From Cannabis sativa (Eukaryota > Streptophyta > Magnoliopsida > Rosales > Cannabaceae), in NCBI RefSeq assembly GCF_029168945.1, contig NC_083601.1, forward strand, positions 75,567,595 to 75,631,594: a DNA stretch of 64,000 nucleotides. Direction: 5' to 3'. The notes under the pieces were generated by a model, which made no database searches, was not told the origin of the DNA, and saw only the letters and a program-made list of their open reading frames with translations. Positions 10,632 to 22,433 of the stretch are shown here, piece after piece. Made by a program: the position numbers and the translations under genes. Each line of letters starts with the position of its first letter. The first letter of the stretch is position 1.

Positions 10632-12599
10632 ATGGATACCCTTTTGGATGAATTTGTTGTTTCAATGAATGGTTTTAGTTACAACAGCCCCAATTCAATT
10701 CGATTCTATTCTAACAAAAGTTATGTAAGAGATGCTATAAACAACGACCATGGTGGAATTTCACAACCTTGTGATTATTCAAATGAACTTCATCACCAAC
10801 ACCATGCTTGTGAGTCAAGTCAGAATAATTCGAGCTCTTGTTCTGAGGTAGTAGATTCTCCAGGCTACAGTGATTCCTTCACTGCTACGCTCAAATTCAT
10901 AAGTGAGATGCTCATGGAGGAAGAAGACCTGGAGCGAAAGTCATTGATGTTGCAGGACCCTTTGGCTCTCCAAGCGGCAGAGAAGTCATTTTATGATGTG
11001 CTTGGCCAGAATTATCCCCCATCTTCTTCTGATAAAGGTGATTATGTTGTATCTTCTAAGCCCTTTTCCTCGTCTGTCAAAACTTCTTTTGATCATACCC
11101 ATTTGGTTCAAGGTCCAATTTTCGGTGAACCAACTACAAGTGCATTCTTTCAAAAGGGAAATACCCAAATGATTGATTTGGATAAAGATGGCGTCTGTTT
11201 ACAAAGGGGGAAGAAGAATCATCAGGGTGAATTTGGTGATGGTAACAGTGAAGAAGAAGTTAGGAGTGCCAAGCAGGCCGCCGTGAAGGGTGATGATTTT
11301 GAGCCAACTGAGATGTTAGATAAGGTGTTACTCAACCATGGTGAAAATGAATTTACAAAGAAGTTGCAGCAGCAACAACAGCAGCAGCAGCATGAGGTTA
11401 AGCAGCAGGGAAAAAGATCAGGTAAAATGAGGCGTTCCAAGAAACAAGACAAAGACAAGACTGATATGGTGGATTTATGGACTTTGCTTACTCAATGTGC
11501 CCAAGCTGTAGCAAGCTATGACCAAAGAACTGCAACAGACTTGTTCAGGCAGATAAGGCAACATTCTTCTCCTGATGGAGCTGCAACACAGAGATTAGCT
11601 CATTATTTTGCCAATGGCCTCGAGGCGCGGTTGGTCGGTACTAGCAAAATCTTGTATTCACCCCTTGTAAGCAATGAGATGTCTGTGGTTGATATCTTGA
11701 GAGGTCACCAGCTTTACATTACTGCTTGTCCCTTCTTAAGGATGTCATATTGCTTTGCTAACAGAACAATTATGAAACTAGCAAAGAATGCGAAAACCAT
11801 TCACATCATTGATTTTGGTATTCAGTATGGTTTCCAATGGCCTGGTCTTATCCAACGCCTCTCACAGACACCCGGGGGACCTCCTAAGCTTAGAATGACT
11901 GGAGTTGAGCTTCCACAACCTGGTTTTCGACCTACTGAGAGGGTCGAAGAGACAAAGCGTCGGTTAGAGAATTACTGCAGGAGATTCAATGTCCCTTCAG
12001 AATACAACATGATTGCTAAGAAATGGGAAACAATCCACTATGAGGATCTCAAAATCAACAAAGATGAGCTTGTTGTTGTCAACTGTATGTACCGGTTAAA
12101 GCACATACTTGATGAAACTGTGGTGATAAACAATCCTAGAGACACTGTCCTAAAGCTGTTAAGGAAGATAAACCCTGCGCTTTTCATCCATGGTGTTTAT
12201 AATGGAACATATAATGCGCCTTTCTTCTTGACACGGTTCAGAGAGGCACTCCTGCACTACTCTTCGCTGTTTGATATGTTTGATTCAACAGTACCCCGTG
12301 AAGAAAGATACAGGATGGAGTTTGAGAAAGCAATATATGGAAGAGATATAAAGAACATCATAGCATGTGAGGGCATGGAAAGAGTCGAGAGGCCGGAGTC
12401 CTACAAGCAGTGGCAAGTTCGGAATGCCAGGGCTGGCTTCAAGCAGACCCCACTTGACCAGGAAACCTTTGAAGCAGTGAAGAAGAAAGTACAATTGAGT
12501 TACCACAAGGACTTTCTTGTCGAGCAACTTGGCGAGTGGTTGATGCAAGGATGGAAAGGACGACGAATATATGCCCTTTCCTGCTGGAAACCTGTCTAG
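10632..12599 (+). CDS. GRAS transcription regulator, LISCL (SCL9/14/33-like) subfamily, copy 1
   Basis: This 655-aa protein is encoded by one uninterrupted reading frame, usual for GRAS genes. The N-terminal half is variable and includes the LISCL-type segment ISEMLMEEEDLERKSLMLQ with LALQAAEKSFYDVLG (about residues 95-130), a polyglutamine run near 245-253 and a basic, probably nuclear-localising stretch near 258-275. The GRAS domain then runs to the end: LHR I from ~280 (LLTQCAQAVASYDQRTA), VHIID at ~390 (IHIIDFGIQYGFQWP), LHR II ~434, PFYRE ~480-580 and SAW ~586-655, ending in CWKPV. Family members are nuclear regulators; Arabidopsis SCL14 works with TGA factors in detoxification responses. 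The start is the first ATG in frame; its MDTL opening matches copy 2 at 28698. No lesion seen. Confidence 0.95.
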   Translation: MDTLLDEFVVSMNGFSYNSPNSIRFYSNKSYVRDAINNDHGGISQPCDYSNELHHQHHACESSQNNSSSCSEVVDSPGYSDSFTATLKFISEMLMEEEDLERKSLMLQDPLALQAAEKSFYDVLGQNYPPSSSDKGDYVVSSKPFSSSVKTSFDHTHLVQGPIFGEPTTSAFFQKGNTQMIDLDKDGVCLQRGKKNHQGEFGDGNSEEEVRSAKQAAVKGDDFEPTEMLDKVLLNHGENEFTKKLQQQQQQQQHEVKQQGKRSGKMRRSKKQDKDKTDMVDLWTLLTQCAQAVASYDQRTATDLFRQIRQHSSPDGAATQRLAHYFANGLEARLVGTSKILYSPLVSNEMSVVDILRGHQLYITACPFLRMSYCFANRTIMKLAKNAKTIHIIDFGIQYGFQWPGLIQRLSQTPGGPPKLRMTGVELPQPGFRPTERVEETKRRLENYCRRFNVPSEYNMIAKKWETIHYEDLKINKDELVVVNCMYRLKHILDETVVINNPRDTVLKLLRKINPALFIHGVYNGTYNAPFFLTRFREALLHYSSLFDMFDSTVPREERYRMEFEKAIYGRDIKNIIACEGMERVERPESYKQWQVRNARAGFKQTPLDQETFEAVKKKVQLSYHKDFLVEQLGEWLMQGWKGRRIYALSCWKPV

Positions 12600-13663
12600 C
12601 TAAGCTATAGGAGTTTGAAGTGTCTTCATGTTTTATGGTGTATTTGTAGACAGTTGAGATTCTGTACACATGTTCCTTACTGCCTAAAAATTAGGCTCTA
12701 GATCAAAGTAGTAATGATCTTAATGCAGATTTGTTCTTTCCTGTACGCTTATTCAATTTATTTATTTCTAGTCTTCGTATTGCAAGGCTGGATTGACATA
12801 AGATTCCATGTTTCCACAAGTTAATAGATTCTGATATAGAGACTGCTAAGGAGGACAAGCCCCATTCACTTATTTCCTTTTTTGCTGGTCTTTTCTGAGT
12901 CAGTTCTTAATAAGTATATTGAGTCTACCAGTTTTTTGAACTAACAAGTAACTAATCACTAATGTGAGAATAAAAGAGAGAACTACTTTGGGACACTTGT
13001 TCTGAACTAGGCTTGACAGTTGACACTGATAATTGGCTCCTTTACAAATGGCATTCAACTAGCAATAGAAGTAGATATCATGGGAAGCTATTGAACCATG
13101 ATCTGGGCCTTGAGAGGCATTGAAAAAGCGGTGCTGGTAGGTGAACCAGCTTGAGTGGTGATGATCTGCTCATGTTTTGAGTTTCCTACCTACGGCTTGT
13201 ACTACTATCCCTATCTTAAAAAGAAACTAAATAAAGGTAAAATGAGTGGAACCGAAATAATAAAAGCTATGGAATGAATTAAGTTTTTCTGAATTCTACA
13301 GTGTTATCCATTTACTAGGCCCTTTACTATTTCAGTTGCCTTTTATTCGGGTGGAGTATAACTACCCCTACTAAATTATAAAAATATTATAACCCATGTT
13401 CAGTTTCTTTGTTGTTTTGCACTCAACAAAATATTATAAACAGAGAAAAGAATAATGAGAAAGCAAGAGATATATTATCAAATTTTGGAAATATAGTAGG
13501 CTCTCTTTAAATAGAGCTGAAAATCATAACATAATATTAAAATTTAAAATATGCTCCTAATATGAAGTCTTGTATAAGAAAGAAATTAACAACCTGAAAA
13601 TAGGACTTGTCTATTGACCAGTTATTTACATATTTTGTTAGGCAGGTGTTCTAGCAAGTTTAA
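12600..13663. other. 3' UTR and intergenic sequence after GRAS copy 1
   Basis: The first few hundred bases probably hold the 3' UTR; AATAAA-like words are scattered. No further gene or repeat was recognised. Confidence 0.5.
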
Positions 13664-14125
13664 GGTGTGTTCGGTAACAATTTTTAATTGGTTTTTGATT
13701 TTTAAAATTAGAAAATTAAAAATATTTTCAAAATCATGTTTTATAAAACTGTTTTTACTTTTTAATTTTTTTTAATTAAGAATCTAAATTTTAAAAATAT
13801 AAAAAAATCATTTTTAAATTTTTTTAAACAGATTTTTTTAATTAATATTTAAGACTCAAACTCCAACTTAGACCTTAGAAACCGAAGCCGGTGTCGGACT
13901 TGGACCGGCCCCGGGTCTCGGCCTCAAACTCGACCCCGAACCCGACTTAAATAAAATCAACAACTAAAAAATAAAAATAAAATTTACAGAACACACTTTT
14001 GTTTTTAGTTTTTAAAATTGAAAAACAAAAGTGATTATAGAATACATTTTTGTTTTTTAAAAATAAAAATTACTTTTATTTTTTTAATTATAAATTTAAA
14101 AATAAAAGTGTTACCAAACGTCACC
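13664..14125. mobile_element. MITE-like element (462 bp), possibly Tourist/Harbinger type
   Basis: Left end GGTGTGTTCGGTAACAATTT and right end (reverse complement GGTGACGTTTGGTAACACTT) are imperfect terminal inverted repeats, with AT-rich arms and a GC-rich centre (about 13880-13945). The flanks are TAA on the left and TAG on the right, compatible with a 3-bp TAA duplication with one change. No coding capacity. Confidence 0.55.
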
Positions 14126-16169
14126 TAGGTACTTTTTATTTTATGTAAATGAGTTCATTTCTACCAAGTAATACAGCAATATTGGCATTACCATAGAAAC
14201 AAATTAAAAATTATGTGCACGGTTTCTGCTCCTCAATAATAATCTTTTTCTCATTACTCACTCAATCATCTTTTTTTACAGTTCTTTTAGTTACAAATTA
14301 GTTAACATACTCAAATATTTTGAGCAAAGAAACACATAAAGCTTTAAGAAAATCAGAGTTTAGTTTCTTGATAATAATCTGTCACTTTATCATCGTTATG
14401 GGTTAGAACATCAATAGCAAAATGACAAAAGAAGAAAAGAAAAGGCATTCAAATAAAGACTAATATGAAGCCTTGAAAAATGTACTGTTTGAAAAGGATA
14501 TGGAACTGGGGAGTGGTGGCAGTAGTGATGAACAGAAACTCCACAACTAAGATTATAATGACTCCAACAGCAAAAGTCCAAGCCCAAGATATTTGTAGGG
14601 TCAATAATCTAAAATGGTATACTGGATCAATTTTCTTATTAATTAGTTCATTTTGTGACTTTCCACAATCTACCCTAAACTTTTCTTCTGTATACATTGA
14701 ACCTAAAATGAAGGGTTATATTGTCAATTACAATATGTGATTCTTTTCATATATCTAAAGTTTTAGTAAAGCATAGTGTAATAATTATGGGGTTAAGTAA
14801 TAAGCTCCAAACAGAGGCAGCTCTTTTGTTCAACCTGCTTATAATTATTTAGTATTTTAGTGTGCTTTGAAGTTTGAACTATTCAACCTGTTTTGTTTAA
14901 GCTAAAATCTTAAACTAGTGGCAAACTTGGTGGTTTTATGTTTTGGCTTTTTATAGTGATAAGCAATATAAGCCTATTTCTTGTCCAAGTACATTTCAAT
15001 ATAATAGAAAAAGTTCATTGTTGATTGGTTTGGTCAATTGATTGGTGACTTTTTCTTTCTGTATTTTGAATTGAGAAATGACTTGGAAAACATAATAACA
15101 GTCAATCAGAAAAAAATAAGGTGACATACTTATATAAATAATAATGCAGACACAATTAGCCTCCTTAATAGTAGCAGCTATTTTTTTAATATTTTTATTT
15201 TATTTTTAAAGTAAAATTAAAAATATTCAGTTTATCAAATTAAGTAACTAATTTTAGTCTTCATAATGGAATATAAAATAATAATTTTATTGAGTTTTAG
15301 GAGTTTAAGTAAATGACTAAACTATATGTAGTGAAGCCAACAACTGCAATATATTTATTTATTATTTAACCTAAACAAAATTGATAAGATTATTATTAGC
15401 CAATCCATAGCCTTCAAAAAATGGTTGTTTATTCCTGGTTTCACTAATTTATTATACTGAGACATCAGCAAAGTGACACATAAGTTTTCCTTTACTTGAT
15501 TTTCTTAATTGAAAAGTAATGTACTTGGTTTGAATGTTGATGTGTCCACATATATCCAATTTATAAACATGTGTTTTCGTATATATCATTTATGGCATCT
15601 GAGTTTTTCTTTCAGATAAATTATCTTATGTAATTTTTTCTTAAAAAAATAATTAATAATTATCTGATCAAATTATAAATTAATAAAAAAAATTTGACCA
15701 AACAGATCAAATTATAAATTAATAAAAAAAAATTAGACTGAACAGAATTTATCTCTCTTCGTGATAAGTCCAACCATATAAATAAATATATATTCTGTCA
15801 CATTTGATAATGTTTTTATTTTAATTTTTCTAAATAAGAAAGAATCACATGATGCAAATTTTTATGTACTTTTTCCATAGCTTAGACAATTTCAGTATAT
15901 AGAAGAAAATCACTTTAGAATGGAATAGAATTTATTTATTTAGTTTCTCGTATTTTGGTTTCACATTTTACTACGGAATCTCAATCACTTTTCATCCATC
16001 TAAAAAATTGATACTCTGTATAGAAATAGATGACATTCATTTGTGAATATATTTTATTTGTCTTTTTGTTTATTATTTTATTTTATTTTATTTGGAAAAA
16101 AGAATAAATAATTTACGTGGCACTTAGTAGGATGATACGTGTCGTACAAATTTAGATTTAGACGGAGTA
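14126..16169. other. AT-rich intergenic sequence
   Basis: No gene recognised. A direct repeat of about 28 bp (gatcaaattataaattaata core) occurs at 15666 and 15705. An 82-codon minus-strand frame at 14449-14697 has a hydrophobic centre but no recognised family. Confidence 0.5.
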
Positions 16170-16800
16170 TACTCACTTTTGGTTCCGTCCAGATCAAGTC
16201 ATAGCCAAATCAATTAAGTCTGAACTTCAAAATGATCCATCTGGGCAGGCCCCAAGTCTCGCACTACTCTTAGTAGATCATCATGTCGAGCAAGTGTCAC
16301 TCCCCAGAAAGAAGCATACAACTGTAAAGATCTTTAGATATATTTTCTTAAATATCTCCACAATTATAGCCCATTTAAAATTTCCACCTTTATAGGATTG
16401 ACTTTATACGATTAAAAAATTATGGGATTTGATTTCAGTTTCCCTAATTTTTCTCATATTAACTCGTAATAGTTGTATATGTAATTGTCCTATAAATAGT
16501 GAGACCATATTACTGTTTAAGGACTTCATTTTTGCATTCTAAAGAGTAGTCACTCTGCAAAAATACTTGTAAGCTTTTTTGAGATTATCAAAAAACTTAT
16601 TTAGTCGAATCTTGTGATCTTGATAATTCTCTATAAGTAATATAACTAAAAGAGGAGTACTATTATCAAGAGTCAAACCTCTATAAATTATAAATCGTGT
16701 GTGTTGTATTGCTTTATTTTATTAATATTATTCAATCAATCAATATCATCACTTTAAAGATTTAGCCTCATTGGTTAGAAGCAAGATTAACAATGTGCAA
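16170..16800 (+). mobile_element. Possible LTR fragment with TATA box
   Basis: A TATAAATAG box at 16491-16499 is followed by sequence of the U3-R-U5 kind seen in plant gypsy LTRs (CTCTATAAGTAATATAAC and TCGTGTGTGTTGTATTG stretches). No partner LTR, primer site or target-site duplication was found. Low confidence. Confidence 0.3.
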
Positions 16801-17301
16801 TAATGTATTTTTTTTTTATTTCTATTAAGAAAAAAAACAACAAATTATTATTTTTAGTTAATATATTTAAATAAAAGAAAAAAAAACGACAAAATTGCAT
16901 GGTTTTGTAATTAACAACTAGAACAAAATATTTTTATGTTATTATTGACCTCAAAATTCTCTAAACAAGAGTCTCGTGGTCAAAATGATAATAGAGAGAT
17001 TCGAAAAAAGAAGGATGTCCAAATAAGGCTATCATCTTGGGACAAAGGCCAAAGATCACAAGGTCACCCTGAGGGGACCACGTGTCGCGTCATTGGGGTT
17101 CCCCCTTGGCCATGGTGCCAGGCCACTGGGTGACCTCCTCTCCATGTTTTCACACCATTGGGGGTTCCTCCCTTCATGGGGTGCTCTAGGTTCCTAAGGA
17201 GGACCCTCCTCCTCGCACCAATCGATCCCCAAAGAGGACCCCTCTCGTGCCATGACTTTAAGGCTCTCGTAGCCATTCAATAGTCTAAGGCCCAAAGGAG
17301 G
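16801..17301. other. Transition from AT-rich to GC-rich sequence
   Basis: AT-rich to about 16960, then GC-rich (17040-17300) with GGGGTTCC- and CCTCC-rich words related to the adjacent minisatellite. Probably decayed retrotransposon leader sequence; no gene recognised. Confidence 0.4.
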
Positions 17302-17560
17302 GGTCACCACCTCTCAAGAGGTCCATGCCTCCAAGGAAGGGTCACCACCTCTCAAGGGATCCAAGACCCCAAAGAAGGGTCACCACCTCCCAAGGGATCC
17401 AAGACCCCAAAGAAGGGTCACCACCTCCCAAGGGGTCCAAGACCCCAATGAAGGGTCACCACCTCCCAAGGGGTCCAAGGCCCCAAGGAATGGTCACCAC
17501 CTCCAAAGGGATCCAAGGCCCCAAGGAAGGCTCACCACCTCCCAAGGGGTCCAAGACCCT
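17302..17560. repeat. 38-bp minisatellite, about 7 units
   Basis: The phrase GGTCACCACCTC recurs at 17302, 17340, 17378, 17416, 17454, 17492 and (as GGCTCACC) about 17530, an exact 38-bp period. Units differ by a few bases (CAAGGGATCC versus CAAGGGGTCC). It ends three bases before an LTR terminus at 17564. Confidence 0.95.
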
Positions 17561-17563
17561 AAG

Positions 17564-18480
17564 TGTAACGCCCTAATCTATAGGGACGCCACATGTGTGA
17601 TTTTATAAACTAATTTAATACTAATAGAATAATTAATTATTAAAAACTGTTATAATATTAAAAACTTGACTAAATTAAAATATTAAAAAATAGACATTAT
17701 AACGACATAAAAAGTGTGTTCCGGGAATTCCTGTTATAAAAAATTTTGTTAAAGAAATATATACGACAACCATTTGAACACAAAATCAAAATTCACAACA
17801 GATACAACCAGTCCAAAACAACTCCTGGCAACTCGGCACGCAGGTCGGTGATGTCAATATGTACATTGCTGGAGAAGACTATAACCTCATGGTTGATCTA
17901 ACTTTTCTTTACCTTTACTTGTACCACATAGCACCTGTGAGTCATAAGGACTCAGCAAGAAAAGTAATAATAACAATCATATAGTTTATTATTCGAATGT
18001 TATCATTTATACACAATAAGAGTCAAACCATCACACATTGTTCATAAGATGAAATCTAAATCACTATTGGCATCTGCCACGAATAAACATTAGTATACAG
18101 ATATTTGGTAATACAAAACCATTATACCAATAAAGAAATTCATATTCATTTCATCATATAAATAATATATATTACCTCATAAAGCAACCATCTTCATAAC
18201 ATCACGTTACCTAATCATGCAAGTCGATGTTTTAATCTAATAATCTTGCATTGCATCGCCTATTCAGGCAAGCCCGTTTCATAGCCTGTCACCCATATGT
18301 CGCATAATTGCATCACCTAATCAGGTGAGCCTGTGCCAAAAACCTGCACCCATGTATCATATAATTGCATCACCTAATCAGGTGAGCCTGTGCCACAATC
18401 TGGCACCAATATATATTATTTTATTATTATTTATGAATTTAATTATTTTGGACCCCAATATTTAAAATAAATATTAGAGT
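17564..18480 (-). mobile_element. Gypsy-type LTR 'A', part 1 (reverse orientation)
   Basis: Begins TGTAACGCCCTAAT, which on the minus strand is the LTR 3' end ATTAGGGCGTTACA. The reverse complement of 17900-17960 (TGCTGAGTC...GACTCACAG...GGTAAAG) resembles 20107-20155 of LTR B, so the two are related families. It contains GCATCACCTAATCAGGTGAG repeats at about 18245-18400 that reappear at 22434-22710, which implies that LTR B and a solo LTR interrupted it. No coding sequence. Confidence 0.55.
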
Positions 18481-19350
18481 TGTAATTTCCCAAATTCGGA
18501 GATTTTATTAAACTCTAGGGGTATTGTTTGATTAATATGTGAAATATGCAATTTTTGTATTTTTGCTCGACGACAACGGAAAATGCGATGGATGGCTAGA
18601 TTGATCACATAGGTAAGTTTAGAATTTTATTTCTTAGCGGGGAATATTTTAGAGAAAATAAATTATTGAGATTGATCGGGGTTATGGGATTTGACCATTT
18701 TACCCTTAGCTTTAGAAATACCCTAGTTTTATGAGTAAGGGCACTTTAGTAATTTGCCAAGGGAGAAGTTAAGTGGCAGCCTAGTGACTTGACACCTAGC
18801 AAGTCAAAACCTTCAGCCAAGGGAAATTGATTTTCCCTTAATTTATGTTATTTCATTTTGGAAAATTAAAAAGAGAAAAATATCAAAGAAGGACAAGTCT
18901 CTCCCTCATTTCTTCTCTTCGAAGCAGCCAAAACCAGGGGGTTTTGTTGTGGATTGTTAATGTTTTCAGCTGGGGAATTCAAGAGGATTAATCTAAGGTA
19001 AGCCCTAATAAACTCCCCTTTAGTTTTCAAGTTTTTGCTTAGTTAGAATTAGTGAATTTGTGAAATATGAACTGTTAAGTTTAGAAATAGTTAGGGGTAG
19101 GTTTTTATGCTCAATATTTGTTGATTAAGGGTTCTGGTAGTTGATTTTAATGCTTGGTGTTAGTTTTAAGCAAGCTTGAGTTTTAAAACTCAAGCTTTGA
19201 GCTTTAATGGCAAGTTGAGTTTCTTTGGTTTATTCTGTGAAATTCTGGTTGGAAAATGATGTGAATACATTGTACAGGTATACTGGAAAGTTTGGTGAAG
19301 TTTGGGATTGATTTGAGTTAAGGGGGTTGGTTTTTGTGTTCCCAGCACAG

Positions 19351-19398
19351 AACCGGTCGACCGGTTTTGGGGGACCTGTACCAACCGGTCGACCGGTT
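19351..19398. repeat. Two perfect 16-bp palindromes, AACCGGTCGACCGGTT
   Basis: The self-complementary word AACCGGTCGACCGGTT occurs at 19351-19366 and again at 19383-19398; a degenerate third copy (GACCGGTCTGCCGGTT) follows at about 19429. Confidence 0.95.
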
Positions 19399-19730
19399 GG
19401 TGTCCAGTTTTTGGACTTCCGTTTGGGACCGGTCTGCCGGTTGGGAGAATTTTCCGAACCCTAGTTTTTCCCAATTTTGAGATATTTAGGGTATTGCCAT
19501 GTGGTTTATTGATAGGGAAACTTTTAGTTTCAAGTTTAAGTCCCCGAATAGTGATTTAGCGAGTCACTCATCAGTGTTGCACTTAATGTGATTAGGGCAT
19601 CCATCTAGCGCAAGCAATTCCGTTCAGGTCGGCCAACACGCTTGAATTCGGAAAACGGGTAAGAACTGTATATAGCATGTTAAATGAGATATATGCATGA
19701 TGTATGTATGATTGTGTATGTTTTGGGTAA

Positions 19731-20003
19731 TATCATAGCGGCACAACAATTGTGTCAGTTCGGCAGTACAAGCATCGTACTGGTTAAGAGTGATATTTAC
19801 CCCAGAGAGTATTAATTGGCGCTATCATAGCGGCACAACAATTGTGTCGGTTCGGCAGTACAGGCATAGTACTGGTTAAGAGTGATATTATGGCCAATTG
19901 TACTCTTGGGTGCCATTGATGCTATCATGGCGGTACGAACATAGTGCCGGTCCCGCAGTGCGTTCATAGTGCTGGTAGTGGGTGATATCATGGTCAATAG
20001 CAC
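19731..20003. repeat. ~95-bp subrepeats in LTR B, 3 units
   Basis: Units begin TATCATAGCGGCAC at 19731 and 19823 and TATCATGGCGGTAC at 19923. Each contains a GCAGTAC...GTACTGGT inner inverted pair. Confidence 0.85.
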
Positions 20004-20482
20004 CAACCATTAAGAACGTTCTTAATCAGTTGATAAACCTTGTAAATGGGTGTATGGGCGCCTAGTTACAAGTCGAAAATTGTATGATATGTTATATGCT
20101 TTTCTTACTGAGTCTGTTGACTCACAGTTCTACTTTCATGTGTAGGTAAAGGAAAGGCAAAAACTGAACTGGAGTGAACCTGAGCTCAGATGGGATTGTA
20201 CATGTCAAAGCAGCACGACCTGGAGTGTTCGGTCTCGGGACATCTGGGAATTGTATTTTGATAGTCGCTGTGCGACCTGAAAAATGTGTATTTTGAAATA
20301 TTACTTTTAAAAGTTTGAAAACGGGATCCCGACACTTGTAAATATTTTAATATATTATAAAAATTTATTAATTAATATAAAAGTTTTAAATTGACACGTT
20401 TTTCAAGAAAACTCTTCGATTAGCGAAGATTACACTGTAACTGAAAAAGCACTGTAACGTGCCTTAGCATTAGGGCGTTACA

Positions 20483-20511
20483 GTCTAATTAGATGAGCCC
20501 GTACCTACGCC
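20483..20511 (-). mobile_element. LTR 'A', part 2 (sliver between insertions)
   Basis: The text GATGAGCCCGTACCTACGCC is the same phrase as in the 94-bp repeat units at 22434-22710, so this short piece belongs to LTR A. It is cut off from the rest by the solo LTR at 20512; its last five bases are the duplicated target ACGCC. Confidence 0.6.
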
Positions 20512-20829
20512 TGTTGGAATTATTTTACCAGGATCTAGATTTACTAACAAGTATGTTATTAACATCCTAAATATGAACTTCTAAAACGATAAGAAATAAA
20601 CACATATAAAGTATTAGAAACCTTACAGTGGTTGCAACGGAATATAATGTCTCCTTCCACACAGATCTTTGACCCTTGTATCCAATCTGTAGCAGAGTAT
20701 CACCAAGATCTGAGTCCGAATCTCCTTCTTTTGAAACTGGATTCTTCTCAGCCTTACATACTATGATTGAGTACCACTTGATGTGTGTGGGCACTCACTC
20801 TTTCATTATAGGGTTCAGTTTAGAAGAGA

Positions 20830-20893
<64 letters not shown>

Positions 20894-22433
20894 TTTCGGC
20901 TAGGTATAGGAAGAGAGGCTCAAATTTTAACTGAAGGAATGAGATGCATCATCTTTTCCCATAAGCCATCACTACCTATTTATAGGAAACCACTTAGGGT
21001 TAGGTTAGATTTAATTAGCATTAAAATAATGGAAAAATAAAGTGGTAAAATCCATACAAAGTGGTCGGCCATGGATTGGAATTGGGCCCCACTTTGCAAT
21101 TTTTCCATTTTGTCATTTTCCCAACTTATTTTCTCAAAAATACTAATTTTCTAATTTAACCACTTAAATGCCAATTCTAATTATTTAATAACTAAAAATT
21201 AATTATTAAATAATATTGTCATTTAATATATTTATTAATTAGACTTATCAAAGTCTCTTAATTAACAAATAAACCCTAAAAACTCTTTCTTCACAATTTA
21301 GCCCTTTCTTAGTGAAAATTCATAAACTAGACATAGTCTAATTTTAGAATTATAATTGATTAATCAAAATCAATTAACTGAGTCTTACAAGTAGCATTGT
21401 CTCAACTAGTATGGGGACCATGGGCCTATATATCTGAGCTTCTAATAAGCAGCTCTAGAATTTACTAAGTAAATTCACTGACTTATTAATTCCTTGTTGC
21501 ATCCACCATAGAACTTAGAATTGCACTCTCAATTATATAGAACGCTCTATATGTTCCACGATATAGATACGCTATTAGTTATCATTTTTTATAATCCCAA
21601 TAATCAATGATCCTCTATAGATGATTTACATTGTATAGGGATTAATTTACCGTTACACCCTTCAATGTATTTTATCCTTAAAACACTTAGCCTCCTATAA
21701 ATGATATTTCAGTGAATTAAACATAATCACTGAAATGAGTACTCAACCATTTATCTCTGTTTAGCCAAGCTCTAAGAAAATCATCATTTCACTTCTATGC
21801 CCTGATAGAAGCTATAGATTCCATATCTATGTTTGGCGCTCCCACTCAATTGCACTACATGCTCCCAAAATGTACGTATCACCCTGACCAAAAAGTAGGC
21901 TTAACTAAAAAATCAAAGAACATGTATAATACTCTTGAGATCGAACCTAACCATGTCAGGATTAAGATCATTTGATCTAGGATCAACTAGGTGATATTGA
22001 ATTGAATAGATATTACGATAAATTTATCATATTTATTCAAAGTTCAATATCGGTCCCTTCTAATGCATACTCCATGAATCCAATCCAAGCTTTACTTTAA
22101 CCAATGCCCTTGAAAGAACATAGAACTTATCCAAGGTGCAAGTAAACTATGTTGTAGATTATCATATCAGTCAAACCCTGTGTACTGATAAATCTAGGAA
22201 TATATATTTAATCTCACAATCTTGATTACTTTCCACTGTGCTGATGACACAATAAACAAGAATATTAATGTGATAAGGGTTTGGATGAATTTATAAATCA
22301 AATAAACATATAAATGATAACATGAACCAAATGACACATTAAATAAGTGATGAAAATACTTCTGTCTCTTTATTGATATTTAAATGATAGAGATTACATA
22401 GAAATAGTTTTATTTAGGGCATAAAACCCAACA
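20512..22433 (-). mobile_element. Solo LTR, family X copy 2 (1,922 bp)
   Basis: Ends TGTTGGAAT... and ...ACCCAACA, with a perfect 5-bp target-site duplication ACGCC at 20507-20511 and 22434-22438. It aligns over its full length with copy 1 and with reversed copy 3. A minus-strand TATA box (CTATAAATAGG) lies at about 20970-20980. It landed in the tandem repeats of LTR A. No internal region is present. Confidence 0.92.
20832..20890. repeat. (GA)n microsatellite in solo LTR copy 2
   Basis: Almost pure GA dinucleotides over about 59 bp. The same place in copy 1 holds a (GAA)n run at about 6055-6073, and in copy 3 a short CTCTCT tract near 58705-58725. Confidence 0.95.

Larger units (their letters stand above)
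18481..20482 (+). mobile_element. Gypsy-type LTR 'B' (~2.0 kb, forward orientation)
   Basis: Starts TGTAATTTCCCAAATTCGG and ends CATTAGGGCGTTACA, the same terminus as LTR A on the opposite strand. It contains three ~92-100-bp subrepeats starting TATCATAGCGGCACAACA at 19731, 19823 and 19923, and two perfect 16-bp palindromes at 19351 and 19383. No matching target-site duplication was found at these borders, so the left edge in particular is uncertain. Confidence 0.55.

Noticed and set aside
14449..14697. 82-codon minus-strand frame with a hydrophobic stretch (WAWTFAVGVIIILVVEFLF)
   Set aside because: The hydrophobic centre resembles a membrane segment, but there is no family match, promoter or splice context. 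Kept only as a curiosity.
17325..17576. Open frame of PKEGSPPPKGSKTP-type repeats
   Set aside because: Produced by the 38-bp minisatellite; three units make a whole number of codons, and no known protein matches.
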